32,855 nucleotides of DNA from Porogramme epimiltina. Taxonomy: Eukaryota; Basidiomycota; Agaricomycetes; Polyporales; Polyporaceae. Shown piece by piece: positions 23,186 to 32,855 of the stretch (within the stretch, counting starts at the first letter, position 1; each line of letters starts with the position of its first letter). Location of the stretch: NCBI GenBank assembly GCA_900155495.1, contig FTLJ01000687.1:1-32855 (forward strand), in the 5' to 3' direction. The notes under the pieces are model-generated. The model worked only from the letters and a program-made list of their open reading frames with translations, was not told where the DNA came from and searched no databases. The position numbers and the translations under genes were made by a program.

Positions 23186-26100
23186 ATGCGTAATCCATTC
23201 CGTCCTACTCCAGCACCTCCGGGATTCGCGCGAGGCAAACCCCTCCCGGAGACCAATGCGGGGTATGTCACTACTACGTCATCGGCCATACTTGGTGCAG
23301 AGCACGTGGTTCCAGCGCTTGTCAAGTTTGTCGCTTGCTGGCATCACGTTCTGCCTTCTCGCCGCTGTGCACGACGGCCATCGGACACGCTGACCCGTTC
23401 TCCGACATATAGACCTCTTTCAAGACTCTTGTTCTCTTGGCTGGATCCCTTCTTATCCGTAGGCTTCTCGCGCCCTTTGGAGAAGGAAGGTGTGTAATCT
23501 GAAATGCCAACCTGAGCTCACCTTACAGTGGCGGCCGCTGACTCTACTCTACCTTTGGCAGATTTTTGGGCGTTACCTGACTATCGCTTGACTGGACACC
23601 TAACTGAGCGTGTAGAGAAGTCGTTCTATAGGCGATGTCCCCCCGAAGAACGGCCTGCCTTCATACGCGAGAGCGATGGGGGAGACTTATCCGAGCCTTG
23701 CCTCGGCGGTGCGGACGCGTCACTGCAGTCCTTGCAATCAGCAGAAACGCCAAGAAACGCGGAGCCACAGCCAGCGGAGAAGACGTCTGCAAACCGTGTG
23801 GATGAGGATACCAGCGAGAACGCTCCGACTCGGGAACGTGAACCGAAGAAACATGACGCAAACTTGACCATAGCTCTCCATAACGTCTTTTGGCTTCAGT
23901 GGTGGATCGCGGGAATCTTCAAACTGATATCTGGTATGCGCGAATTGACTCGAGGCTACTCAGCGCACTTTAGCTGACATCCGTTGGTCAGATACGCTCA
24001 ACACTCTCACTCCGCTTGTGAACCAGGTGTTGTTGAATTGGCTCACGGCATCGTACATCTATATTCGCGCGAGCGAGGAGGAACGCGAGGCTGCTGGACT
24101 ACGGAAACCCCAGGGGATTGGTTACGGGATTGGTCTTGCGTTCGCAATTTTCAGCATGCAAGGTGCGGCTTCTCACGGTTCGTTTTGGCAGCCACTACTA
24201 ACGTTATCCCAAGAGGTCTCTAGTCTAGTTCGTATTGAATTATTTGATTTCAGGACTGGTTTTTTTTAATGTTGTCCCAATAGCTGGCGAATCATTATCA
24301 GATGCGTATGTACGCCTCAAATCTCGACTATAAACACGCTCACAGTATGTTGTTTTAGTGGCCATGACTACTGGTCTCTACCTGCGAAGTAGCGTAAGTG
24401 ACTCTCTCCGCAATCTACTGTTCTTACTGACCCAACTTTCGTAGCTCATCGGAGCCATCTTCCGCAAGTCGCTGCGCCTCAGCGGTCGGGCTAGAATTGC
24501 CCATGACGTTGGCCAGATCACTACCATGATTTCCACGGACGCTACGAGGATTGACCACAATAGCTGGCTCATTCACAAGTATGGAGCGTTGTTCCGCATT
24601 TTATACTCGTACTGATCGTCACTAGTTTGTGGGTTGCGCCTATTCAGGTTTGTAGACGGGGCTTCCTCTGTTCCGTCCTAGTCCAATGACGTGGCTTTAG
24701 ATTATACTCGGCATTGGTTTACTAATCCGAAACGTATGTTCAACTCGCCTCATTCACTATCCATGCTTAGTCGCCGAATTCATGTAGATTGGAGTAGCGG
24801 GAGTCGTCGGCCTTGCGGTACGTACCTCAATCTTAGCGCCCTTTCACGCCACTCAGGATTGTGTGTTACAGGTTCTACTGGTCGGATTCCCGATACAATT
24901 TGTGCTAGCGCGCATTATGTTCATGGAGCGCAAGAAGGGAGTTGTGTTAACTGATCAAAGGGTTCGCGCGACAAGCGAGGTCATTTGAGCCTTCGTTTCT
25001 TATCTGCGTATACGTATCTGACAGTCTATACTCTAGGTTCTCTCCGGCATTCGTCTCATAAAGTACTATGCGTGGGAATCATTCCATAGCCACAACGTTG
25101 GAGAGGTGCGCGAGAAGGAAATCAGTACGGTTCGACGTATTGGGTGGGTGTACCTGTTCCTACTTCTCTGGGCTCGATAAACTAACTTCTCGTTTTGCTA
25201 GTGCCGCACGGTCGGCGCTCGTCGGCGCTGTCACTGTAGTCCCTATCGCTGCCACAGTCTTGTCGATCGTACGTCTCGTGTATTCGAGAACGCCTAACCT
25301 ATGCTAAACATACGGCAGGTAACCTATGCTTTAAGGAGCAACGACTTCAATCTCGCTATCGTGTTCAGTTCTGTGCAGTTCCTCGGGGTAAGTCTATCCA
25401 TCTAATGGAGGATGTGCCTTCGACAGGTCCCCATCGGGGTGTAGTAAGGACTGACTGACAGCGATTATCCCTCTAGATCATCCGTAACCCGCTGGTATAC
25501 CTTCCGATCGTGCTCGCGTCCGCGACGGACGCACTTGTAGCGATCCGCCGAATCTCCATCTTCCTTCGGGCCGAAGAGCTCGCGCTGCCGTACACGATAG
25601 ACCCAAGCGCGGATGTTGCGCTCTCCGTTGACGGAGACTTCACATGGGAGACGGTACACAAGGGCGAAGGCGAGCCCTCCATACCCAGCGCGCAGGAAGG
25701 TCGGGCTTCTAAGGGGGAAAAGTACGCGGGAGATGAGAGGAAAGGTGACAGACGGAAGAAGCGCCAAGGGGAGACCCTCCCAACGTCGACACCCCCTGAG
25801 GAGGATGAGAAGAGCGAGGATACGGAGGAAGAAACGCCGTTCGCACTCAATGGGGTTAAGCTTAGTGTCCCGAAGGGCGCCTTTGTGGCGATTGTGGGTC
25901 GGGTTGGATCAGGCAAGGTGCGTAGCTCTGGAGCGAATTGAGCTCGTCGCAACGCTCACAGCTTGTCGTGTTTCAGAGTTCGTTGCTCCAGGCACTCATA
26001 GGGGAGATGAGGAAAACCCGGGGAGAGGTGCGTATCGGCCGCTCGAGATGACGCCGCAGCTATTGATCGAGCCAATAGTGTGTTTTCTCGTCAACAGCTG

Positions 26101-29100
26101 CATACGTCCCACAGACGTCCTGGATCATGAACGCCACTCTTCGACAGAATATCATATTCGGTCAAGAGGAAGACGAGAACAAGTGCGCCAATTATTTCTT
26201 CACAGCCCTACCGACTAATGTGTCATACTGCAGACTCCGTGAGATCATCAAAGCCTGTTGCCTCGAGCCCGACCTCAAAATGCTCCCGAACGGGGAGGAG
26301 ACCGAGATCGGTGAGAAGGGCATCAACCTCTCTGGCGGGCAGAAGGCTCGTGTGTCGCTCGCACGTGCCGCCTACTCAGATGCCGAGATCGTGTTTATGG
26401 ATGATTCGCTCAGCGCGGTCGACGCATATGTCGGCAAGACCCTCCTCGACACACTCCTCCTCAACGGTCCTCTCTCGCACAAGACGCGTGTTCTCGTTAC
26501 ACACGCGCTGCACGTCCTTGACAAGACAGACTACATCTACGTGATGGATGAGGGCGTGATCGTCGAGCAGGGCACCTATAGCGTGCGTCGTGGTGTCTAA
26601 CTCCCCAGATCACGTTTCCATCTAACCAGGATGGGCATTCGTAGAACCTTGTGGAGAATGGCGAAGCGTTCTCGCGACTCATGGAGGAGTACGGGAGCTT
26701 AGAGAGGCAGGATGAAGTGGACGTTGCGAGTGATGCGAAGAAGGAAGAAGACACCAATGAGCCGGCGGACAGCACGCCTTCGGACAGGCCGTTTACACAG
26801 GCAACACAGGCCTTAATGCAAGAGGAAGAACGGTATACCGGCGCGGTTTCATGGTCTGTGTACATGAGATACTTCAACTACGCGGGTGGCTTCCTCGTGT
26901 TCCCGTTGGTCTTGCTGTGGATCGCGTTGGTGCAGGGCGCTCAAGGTGCGTGTAGTACCCCCACCAATTCCAAGCTACTCGATATTGAACGTGTCGAGCA
27001 GTCAGCAACACCCTCTTCTTGGGACTTTGGACGTCGATGTCTATACCTGGGTTCACCCAAGCAGACTACATCGGAACGTATGCCGCGCTCGGCGTTGCGA
27101 GTGCCGTCTTTGCGTTCGCCCTCAGTCTCACTCTCAGGTCCGTTTATCTCTAGTGTCTATTCTTCCAATGATTCTGATAGTGCCGACAGCTTAGCCAGCT
27201 TGACTGCAGGCTTGCAGATGTTCAAGGACGCCTTTTCAGCAGTGATTCGCTCGCCCGTATCGTTTTTTGATACCACGCCTCTTGGTGAGATTCTGACTGT
27301 TTCGCACGGCGTGATCTAGGGCTGACACTACGCACAAGGTCGAATCATGTCCCGGTTATCCAAGGATCAGGACACGATTGACACAGAATTGTCAATGATC
27401 GCATATCAAGTATGTATTTAAATGAGTTTACAACGAGATCCTCCTCATCGGGCTTTCCCATAAAGCTCTTGTACACAGCGAGGTTAGTCCGCCAATCTAT
27501 CTAGCGGACTATCTACTGACGATGATTTGGTGTATAGCTCTGTAATAGGGACTGCTGTGTTGGTATTCTACACCTTCCCGTACCTCGGAATCATCTTCGT
27601 CCCCATGATCATCCTTTACTACCTGGCCGCTCTCTATTACCGTGCCAGCTCGGTTGAGACTAAACGACTAGACTCGCTGCTGCGATCTAGCTTATATGCT
27701 TCTTACTCAGGTACGTGTAGTACTCGAGGGTGGCCTTGTCGAATAACTTATTCAACTGGCAGAGACCCTCACGGGATTGAGTACCGTCCGAGCGTACCGT
27801 TCACAGGTAAGTTCCCCCGTAAGGAAGATATTTTGGTCAATCTCTCACGAATCCCACAGGACCGTTTCGTGAACAAGTCAAACGAAGGCCTAGATCAAGA
27901 GAACCGTGCCTACTACATGACCATCGCCATCCAACGGTGGTTAGCTGTTCGACTTGACATGCTAGGAAACATCCTTATCTTGGGCATTTGTCTCTTCGCC
28001 GCCGGGTTCCGAGGATCCGTGGACCCCAGCAAGATCGGCGTCGTGTTGTCATATACGTTGAGCAGTACGTATACCGAAGCACGTTTCCCCCTTGACGTTG
28101 ACTAAACATGACCATAAGTCACGCAGATCTTCTGTACGTTATCGTTGTGCTCGCAGTCTAACGCCCATCTCTTTTGACACGCTTTGTGGAATGTCAGCTA
28201 CCGTGGTGTCCACTTACGCGGAGAACGAGCAAAACTTCAACGCGGTCGAGCGCGTTCTTTATTACACGGAGTTGCCGAAAGAGGGAGACGCTATCACCCC
28301 GAACGACCCGCCAGCGTCGTGGCCGGAGTCCGGCGAGATCAAGTTCAAGGATGTCGAGATGGCGTACCGGCCTGGGCTCCCGAATGTGTTGAAGGGCGTC
28401 ACCTTCGATGTCAAACCTGGAGAGAAGGTGGGTTTCTAGTGCTTCCGTGGTACCAATCACGCCGTCGTGCGGTCAAGTAACTGTGGACATGGCAGGTCGG
28501 AATCGTTGGCCGTACGGGTGCTGGGAAGAGTTCTCTTCTCCAAGCGCTCTTTAGGATTGTGAATGTTGGCGCGGGAAGTATTGAAATCGACGGGCGGAGT
28601 ATCGCAGAAATGGGCCTTGACGTACTCCGTTCGCGACTGGCACTCGTCCCTCAGGACAGCCTGCTATTCAAGGGCACGTTGAGAGAGAACCTGTATGTTA
28701 TGTGCGCATGGAATCTTACAATAACGTGCATTAACCATTCCTTTGGCAAACAGGGATCCTCAGAATACGAGGACGGACACCGAGCTCCTTGATGTGCTGA
28801 AACGTGCATGGTTATTGCCGAAGGACGGGACTGAAGTTGATCCTGCGACAGAAACTAAGTTCAGCCTGGATTCCGCGGTCAGCGACGAAGGTAGGCGATT
28901 CAGCCACACGTATTTCTCATGTACCGGGTGCTCACCCCGTCCGCAGGGTCGAACTACAGCGCGGGTGAGAAGCAGCTCCTCGCTGTTTGCAGGGCGTTAG
29001 TCAAGAACTCGCGAATCATAGTCCTCGTGAGTGACGTCTGGCGCTCACGCTCGCCCCTGTCGCGCTAGCTGACAGTAACCGCACTCTCATCTCGGCCAGG

Positions 29101-29556
29101 ACGAGGCGACAAGTAGTGTCGACGTTGAGATGGATGCCAAGGTTCAGCGCACGATCCAGACCGAGTTCTCTACTTCAACCCTGCTCTGCATCGCCCACCG
29201 GCTGAACACGATTGGTGCGTCCTTTCATTCTTGCCTCCCCCTGCCTCTTGCCATCGTGGATAAACGCCCCCACTTCTCCATAACTAGTGTACTACGACCG
29301 TATCCTCGTCATGGACGCAGGACGTGTCGTCGAGTTCGCCACACCGGTCGAGCTGTTCGACCGCGAAGACTCCATCTTCCGCTCGCTCTGCAATGAGGCC
29401 AATCTCTCCCGCCAGGATATTCTCAAGATACGTGCGACTGTACATGGGCCACAAGCCTGTCAGCCCCCTGCTCCTTCCGCGTCCTGTCCGTGCACCGCGT
29501 CCGGTCCGTGCACCGCGTCCGGTTCGTGCACCGCGTCCGTCGTGAATGCCTCGTAG
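23186..29556 (+). CDS. ABCC-family (YOR1/MRP-type) full ABC transporter, copy 2
   Basis: Paralogue of the gene at 6741-13034, with the same expected export role. The 34 exons are 23186-23262, 23413-23489, 23562-23933, 23992-24162, 24214-24227, 24284-24305, 24359-24393, 24445-24578, 24626-24647, 24701-24733, 24788-24817, 24872-24979, 25037-25143, 25202-25268, 25319-25387, 25477-25917, 25977-26027, 26079-26182, 26234-26582, 26645-26945, 27002-27137, 27190-27284, 27339-27409, 27466-27482, 27538-27710, 27763-27806, 27860-28064, 28119-28133, 28198-28427, 28496-28692, 28754-28890, 28947-29026, 29100-29214 and 29288-29556, giving 1455 aa. Exon lengths equal copy 1 except exons 16 (-9), 20 (-6) and 34 (+90). 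Motifs: NBD1 Walker A GRVGSGKSS (587-595), LSGGQ (677-681) and IVFMDD; NBD2 Walker [10 protein letters not shown] (1195-1203), YSAGEKQ (1305-1311) and LDE with E1330. The acidic linker before NBD1 and the N-terminal insert after RPAFI differ most. The C-terminus carries a Cys/Ser/Thr tail (three CTAS units) encoded by an 18-bp repeat and absent from copy 1. All frames are open, so the gene should be functional. Confidence 0.93.
29485..29540 (+). repeat. 18-bp minisatellite inside the C-terminal codons of ABC copy 2
   Basis: Three consecutive copies of a unit close to cgtgcaccgcgtccggtc encode [12 protein letters not shown] and CTASV. The unit is a multiple of three, so copy number can change without breaking the frame. 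The homologous place in copy 1 (about 13035-13085) is non-coding and has no expansion. Confidence 0.8.
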
Positions 29557-30230
29557 ACACTCGTGCAGCGGCTGCATACAGTGCTGTGCATGCACTACGG
29601 ACTTTCCTTTCTAGACTAGATGCTGTATATATTACTTTTCTTGTTTATATCCCATTCCCGGAATGACTTCTACGTAAGCACTCATAAAGCATCAATTCCT
29701 CGATATGACTGAGTCTTTAATTGCACGTGTCGGAGACCTTTGTACGCTACAGCAATGCTTCCTACTCGCTTCCCTTATCCTCTCTATGCTACTCTACCTT
29801 CTCACACAGCAAGCTAGAGCGCAACTAGTCCCAATCAGGGTCCTTTCTGTGCCTCGCCTGTCTACTCGTAGCCACTGTCACATGCCCTTTGACCGGAGCC
29901 ATCTCTCCCGTGTACTATCTTATCGCCAGGCTTGGGAGAGGCCCGTCGGACCTCGAAGAATACATATGTGCCGCTGCCTCGAATGCCCATCAGAACGCTT
30001 ATAACCCTTGAAAGCGTGTGCCGTGCAATATCCCGAAAGGTGCATGAGCAGAGGGAAGCGAAACATACAGTAAGTGGCTCAGTGCGGATACATGAATTTC
30101 TGAGAGTCACCCTCATAAACTATACTATAGGACTGAGCGACTAAGAGTGAGACCCATTAATACACTAAGCAAACGTTCCTATATACCTCTAGGCACTCAT
30201 CACATCATTCATCGTGTTTTCTACCCTCTC
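29557..30230. other. Intergenic stretch with weak membrane-like ORFs
   Basis: An ATG frame at 29705 begins MTESLIARVGDLCTLQQCFL and continues with one hydrophobic segment (LASLILSMLLYLL), like the N-terminal anchor of a membrane protein. In another frame, about 29832-30003 reads LVATVTCPLTGAISPVYYLI, then GPSDLEEYICAAASNAHQNA to a stop. They might be two exons of one small or decayed gene, but I could not join them with good splice sites. The rest shows nothing. Confidence 0.3.
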
Positions 30231-30237
30231 CCAGCCC

Positions 30238-31227
30238 CTAAACGTCTTCTTCGGAGCGCCGTTTGTCGGGGAAGAAGACGGGAATAAACGCTAGGCCGGC
30301 GCCGTGCTCGATGGTCTCCACCTCCACAAGCGTCTGCATGTCCTTGTCTGCCTGCACGATCCGCGTGTCCTTCTCCGCAAATCTGAAGCCCAAAGCGGCC
30401 GCGCTGCGCCGCGCCCGGGAAGAATACGCAGCATGTGCGAATCCCGGTAACCACACCACGCTGAGGCACCACGCATCTAAGTCACTGAGACGGAAGAATC
30501 CGACAGAGACCGCGTACGCCACGAGGACAAACAGTGGGACAGCGACGAGTCGCGCACGCACCCAGTGAGGAGACGGTCGCGCGCGGCCCTCTGCGAGGTC
30601 TTCGAGCTTCGCGGCGCCTGCCTCGCTCACTACCACAATCGCGTCCGTCGCGTTCGTCCCCGACGCAATGCAGAGGACCTCGCGCTGGCCACGCGGTACA
30701 GTGCGTGTGGACATGAACTTGCGATGGAGCGCATAACGGTGGAACTCCCAAACGGACAACCCGGCGAGGGCGTCTGCGACGATGATCGCGAGGAGGGCCG
30801 GCGATGCGAGACCGACGCAGAGGGCGGCGGCTGCCATGTTCACTTGCAGTACGATTGCCCAGAGGGCGGACCGGGAGACAGTATCGGCTGTCCAGGATGG
30901 GATCTCCGGACGTTGGGGAATGTAGAGGAGCGTGACACGGAGGGCGCGAGGGTGGTGGCGACGGTTAGGATTACTGTGGGCTTGGAAAAGGAGTTCGAGT
31001 GTTTGAGAAGAGTTTGCATGCATGTTCCCTGTGCGCGCGTTAATGACAATGCACGGTCGGCTCATGAGTAGATTTTTGGTTTCCCCGGGTAGAATGTAGC
31101 CGATTAAGAATGGCCAGATGGTGGAATAGAGTGCAGGAGTTGGAGCGGAATATGCGCGCCCGAGATAGACACTCATGGCGGCCGAGAGAATGGGGAAGAT
31201 GACTAGGGGGTGGAGGCTGTGCAACAT
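30238..31227 (-). CDS. Multi-pass membrane protein, unrecognised family
   Basis: This is an intronless frame of 329 aa. I start at the ATG at 31227 (MLHSLHPLVIFPILSAAMSV), not at a GTG two codons upstream, because fungi initiate at ATG and a TATATAA box lies 80 nt upstream. Hydrophobic segments lie near residues 8-28, 36-50, 125-170 (ALWAIVLQVNMAAAALCVGL, then ALLAIIVADALAG) and 230-275 (VAVPLFVLVAYAVSVGFFRL, then WCLSVVWLPGFAHAAY), suggesting four to six passes. The loop at about 60-110 is hydrophilic (ARTGNMHANSSQTLELL, NPNRRHHPRA). The C-terminal 55 residues are soluble and end VEVETIEHGAGLAFIPVFFP plus a charged tail. Function unknown. A diverged relative of this C-terminus is found at the right edge of the window, also on the minus strand, so the gene belongs to a locally duplicated family. 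Confidence 0.75.
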   Translation of the reverse strand: MLHSLHPLVIFPILSAAMSVYLGRAYSAPTPALYSTIWPFLIGYILPGETKNLLMSRPCIVINARTGNMHANSSQTLELLFQAHSNPNRRHHPRALRVTLLYIPQRPEIPSWTADTVSRSALWAIVLQVNMAAAALCVGLASPALLAIIVADALAGLSVWEFHRYALHRKFMSTRTVPRGQREVLCIASGTNATDAIVVVSEAGAAKLEDLAEGRARPSPHWVRARLVAVPLFVLVAYAVSVGFFRLSDLDAWCLSVVWLPGFAHAAYSSRARRSAAALGFRFAEKDTRIVQADKDMQTLVEVETIEHGAGLAFIPVFFPDKRRSEEDV

Positions 31228-31305
31228 AAGCACGTGTTTGCGATGTGTTGTTCCTGAGGAAGGGAAAAGTGGATTGGATGGTCAATTCAAGGGGGCGCAG
31301 ACACG

Positions 31306-31312
31306 TTATATA
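31306..31312 (-). promoter_or_regulatory. TATA box of the membrane-protein gene
   Basis: TATATAA on the minus strand, about 80 nt upstream of the chosen ATG at 31227. Confidence 0.5.
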
Positions 31313-31369
31313 TGTACCCATCGAACACCTTCTGTCAATGTCTATAATGTGTAGAATATGCATGCAGTG

Positions 31370-32760
31370 TGAAAACTAATGCTGCAGTCAAGACCGGTGA
31401 TGCCATCCGGACCCACGGACCCATAACATGCGCCATGGATACGCGTGTGTAACATAGTGACCGCATCGCAATGCGGTCAGCCCCTATACGCTTCTGAACT
31501 TTGAGTGGCTAGATTCGGAGTGCCTATATGACCAGGTCGCCATTATCGACAATATTGTGCTCTCTGGCCTCGTTGTACACCTACCGGTTGATTCTTTGAG
31601 ACGCACTCCCTAAAACCTCCTTAGGTAGAAATCCGCCTTCGTCGCCTGCCGCAGTGGCGCGAATGCATAAGCTCGGAGACACTGCGCAGTATTCCGCACG
31701 CTGCGGGGGCCCAATAGCCGTGCGGAGCTGTCTTGGATATCCCACGTGGTAGAACTACTTCTGTGTGGAACTCCGTTTACAACTATGGTCGGGGCTGTGA
31801 GCTAAGAGTGTACCGTGACCCAGAGGCCGCAGCATCTTGATTTGAACCCCTGACAAGTGAATTCGCTTCTCCGTTGCCCTCTCACTGCCTGCAGAGAAGT
31901 CGAGTATGCCTTCCAGGGGTATCAAATTGTGTAGCTTCCAGAAGTCATGGAGCGTGATGTATCTCAAAACTGGAAGGAGTTCAGTGGAATCGCCTGCAGC
32001 CCTCTGTATAGAAACAATTTATGCTTCTGAATCATATAGCCGTCGCTTAGGAGGTCATCGAGCATGAAAGAGACTCCAGAGATCAGCTTCACCGAGAGAC
32101 TATTTGATCTTGGAATATACAATAGCATTGATAAAGGTGGAATGTTTTGCACGGACTTTCGCGGTCGGTCGTGTGCAGCACAGCTTTAAAGTTGCGATGC
32201 CTCTGCCCCAACCTTTTTTTGGCGCCGAACGCATCGGACAGAAGACTTACACTCGGTCTTCGCTGCATCGTATCACACGGAATCTTTCCGGGGACTTCTA
32301 GACCGGGATTGACTCTGTTCCCTCGTCATTTCATTGACCCCCGATGGACTTCGCAATCTGTTTGAGTGGGTGTTCTGCAGTATACAGATACGCGGAACAT
32401 GGTAGTAGCCGATGTTTACACCTGGGCCACGTTGCGCAAATCTCGTCAGCCCGGCTCCATTTTGATTCCATGAGCAAAAACATGTCTGCCGGCAGGCTAA
32501 GTTGCGCTGCGACACGGGTGCGTGCCCCTCGGGGCTCCTATCTCTTTCACAACGCCCACATCACAGAGAGTGTGCATCTACAAAGCGAATAGTCACCTCG
32601 GGGATGTATAGGGCTAGCAATTTCCGAAACAGCCATCCTTCTAGCATTCACTATGGTGCCTTAGTCCTTTAATCACATAGATGAACCAAAGGCGAACCAA
32701 TAACCAATGAGGTCCGTGTAAAACGCTAGGCACGTATCAGCACAATCCATCGCGCTCCCT
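31370..32760. other. Long intergenic stretch, no supported gene
   Basis: Several 60-80-codon frames occur on both strands (for example minus 31755-31967 and 31964-32152), with no family motif, no signal peptide and no convincing splice linkage. A tRNA-like phrase near 31838-31855 fails the pairing test. The region is less GC-biased than the neighbouring genes. Confidence 0.45.
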
Positions 32761-32765
32761 CCCTA

Positions 32766-32855
32766 ACCATCTTGATCGGGGCTCCGTCTCATGGGAAAGA
32801 AGACAGGAATAGGACGCTCCTTGATCTCTTACCTCCACCAGCTCCTTTTTTCCCA
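32766..32855 (-). pseudogene. C-terminal end of a second membrane-protein paralogue, cut by the window edge
   Basis: Minus-strand reading gives ELVEVR in one frame, then in the next frame KERPIPVFFPMRRSPDQDG and a stop. This matches the end of the gene at 30238-31227 (LVEVETIEHGAGLAFIPVFF followed by PDKRRSEEDV) in order and spacing. One frame shift lies between the two matching pieces, so this copy is either decayed or carries a sequence error. The rest of the gene lies outside the window. Confidence 0.6.

Larger units (their letters stand above)
22632..29575 (+). repeat. Large direct repeat, copy 2 (ABC gene plus upstream region)
   Basis: Counterpart of about 6215-13100, in the same orientation. 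Homology starts about 550 nt before the start codon and ends just after the stop. All 33 intron positions and phases match copy 1. The copies are separated by about 9.5 kb of unrelated sequence. Confidence 0.88.

Noticed and set aside
31795..31880. tRNA-like phrase (ggttcaaatc) on the minus strand
   Set aside because: The T-stem halves around ttcaaat do not pair, and no acceptor stem or D-arm is present at the right distance.

Overview
The window looks like nuclear DNA of an agaricomycete fungus (Basidiomycota, probably a wood-decay polypore). The reasons are GC-rich coding sequence, many short introns of about 50-110 nt (GT-AG, plus one GC-AG) with ctgac/ctaac-like branch sites, a small secreted protein of a type I associate with polypores, and a NACHT-WD40 NLR. 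All family names come from reading the sequence; no database search was run.

Layout. 0.7-1.9 kb: a minus-strand gene with a Cys/His-rich N-terminus and a charged coiled coil. 1.9-6.1 kb: relics and repeats. These are two copies of a diverged intergenic block (about 1.86-2.57 and 5.10-6.07 kb), a possible fragment of a GH5 glycoside hydrolase, an intact three-exon secreted-protein gene (3.2-3.8 kb, minus) and a frameshifted eRF3/Sup35 pseudogene (4.25-5.0 kb, minus). 6.2-13.1 and 22.6-29.6 kb: a directly repeated pair of ABCC (YOR1/MRP-type) full transporters. Each has 34 exons with the same 33 intron positions, and the upstream regions are duplicated too. I could splice both into complete reading frames of 1430 and 1455 codons.

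Between the two ABC genes lie about 9.5 kb of unrelated DNA. It holds a 1668-residue NLR (helical N-terminal domain, NACHT, WD40 propellers; 14.2-19.5 kb) and a pair of degenerate tandem arrays of a 15-18 bp ACTTGC(A/G)AGT unit in opposite orientation (20.0-20.55 kb). It also holds a cluster of palindromes and a truncated HET-domain fragment that begins just after a 17-bp-stem inverted repeat, followed by a membrane-protein-like ORF. 30.2-31.2 kb: a minus-strand multi-pass membrane protein of unrecognised family. At the window edge (32.77-32.855 kb) is the C-terminal end of a diverged, apparently frame-slipped relative of it.

Functional reading (inference). The ABC proteins would export organic compounds or conjugates at the plasma or vacuolar membrane. 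The NLR and HET relic belong to families used in fungal non-self recognition and regulated cell death. Such fast-evolving accessory genes, with pseudogenes and repeats, suggest a dynamic region in which NLR/HET material came to lie between two tandem transporter duplicates. I found no tRNA, rRNA, CRISPR array or intact transposase.
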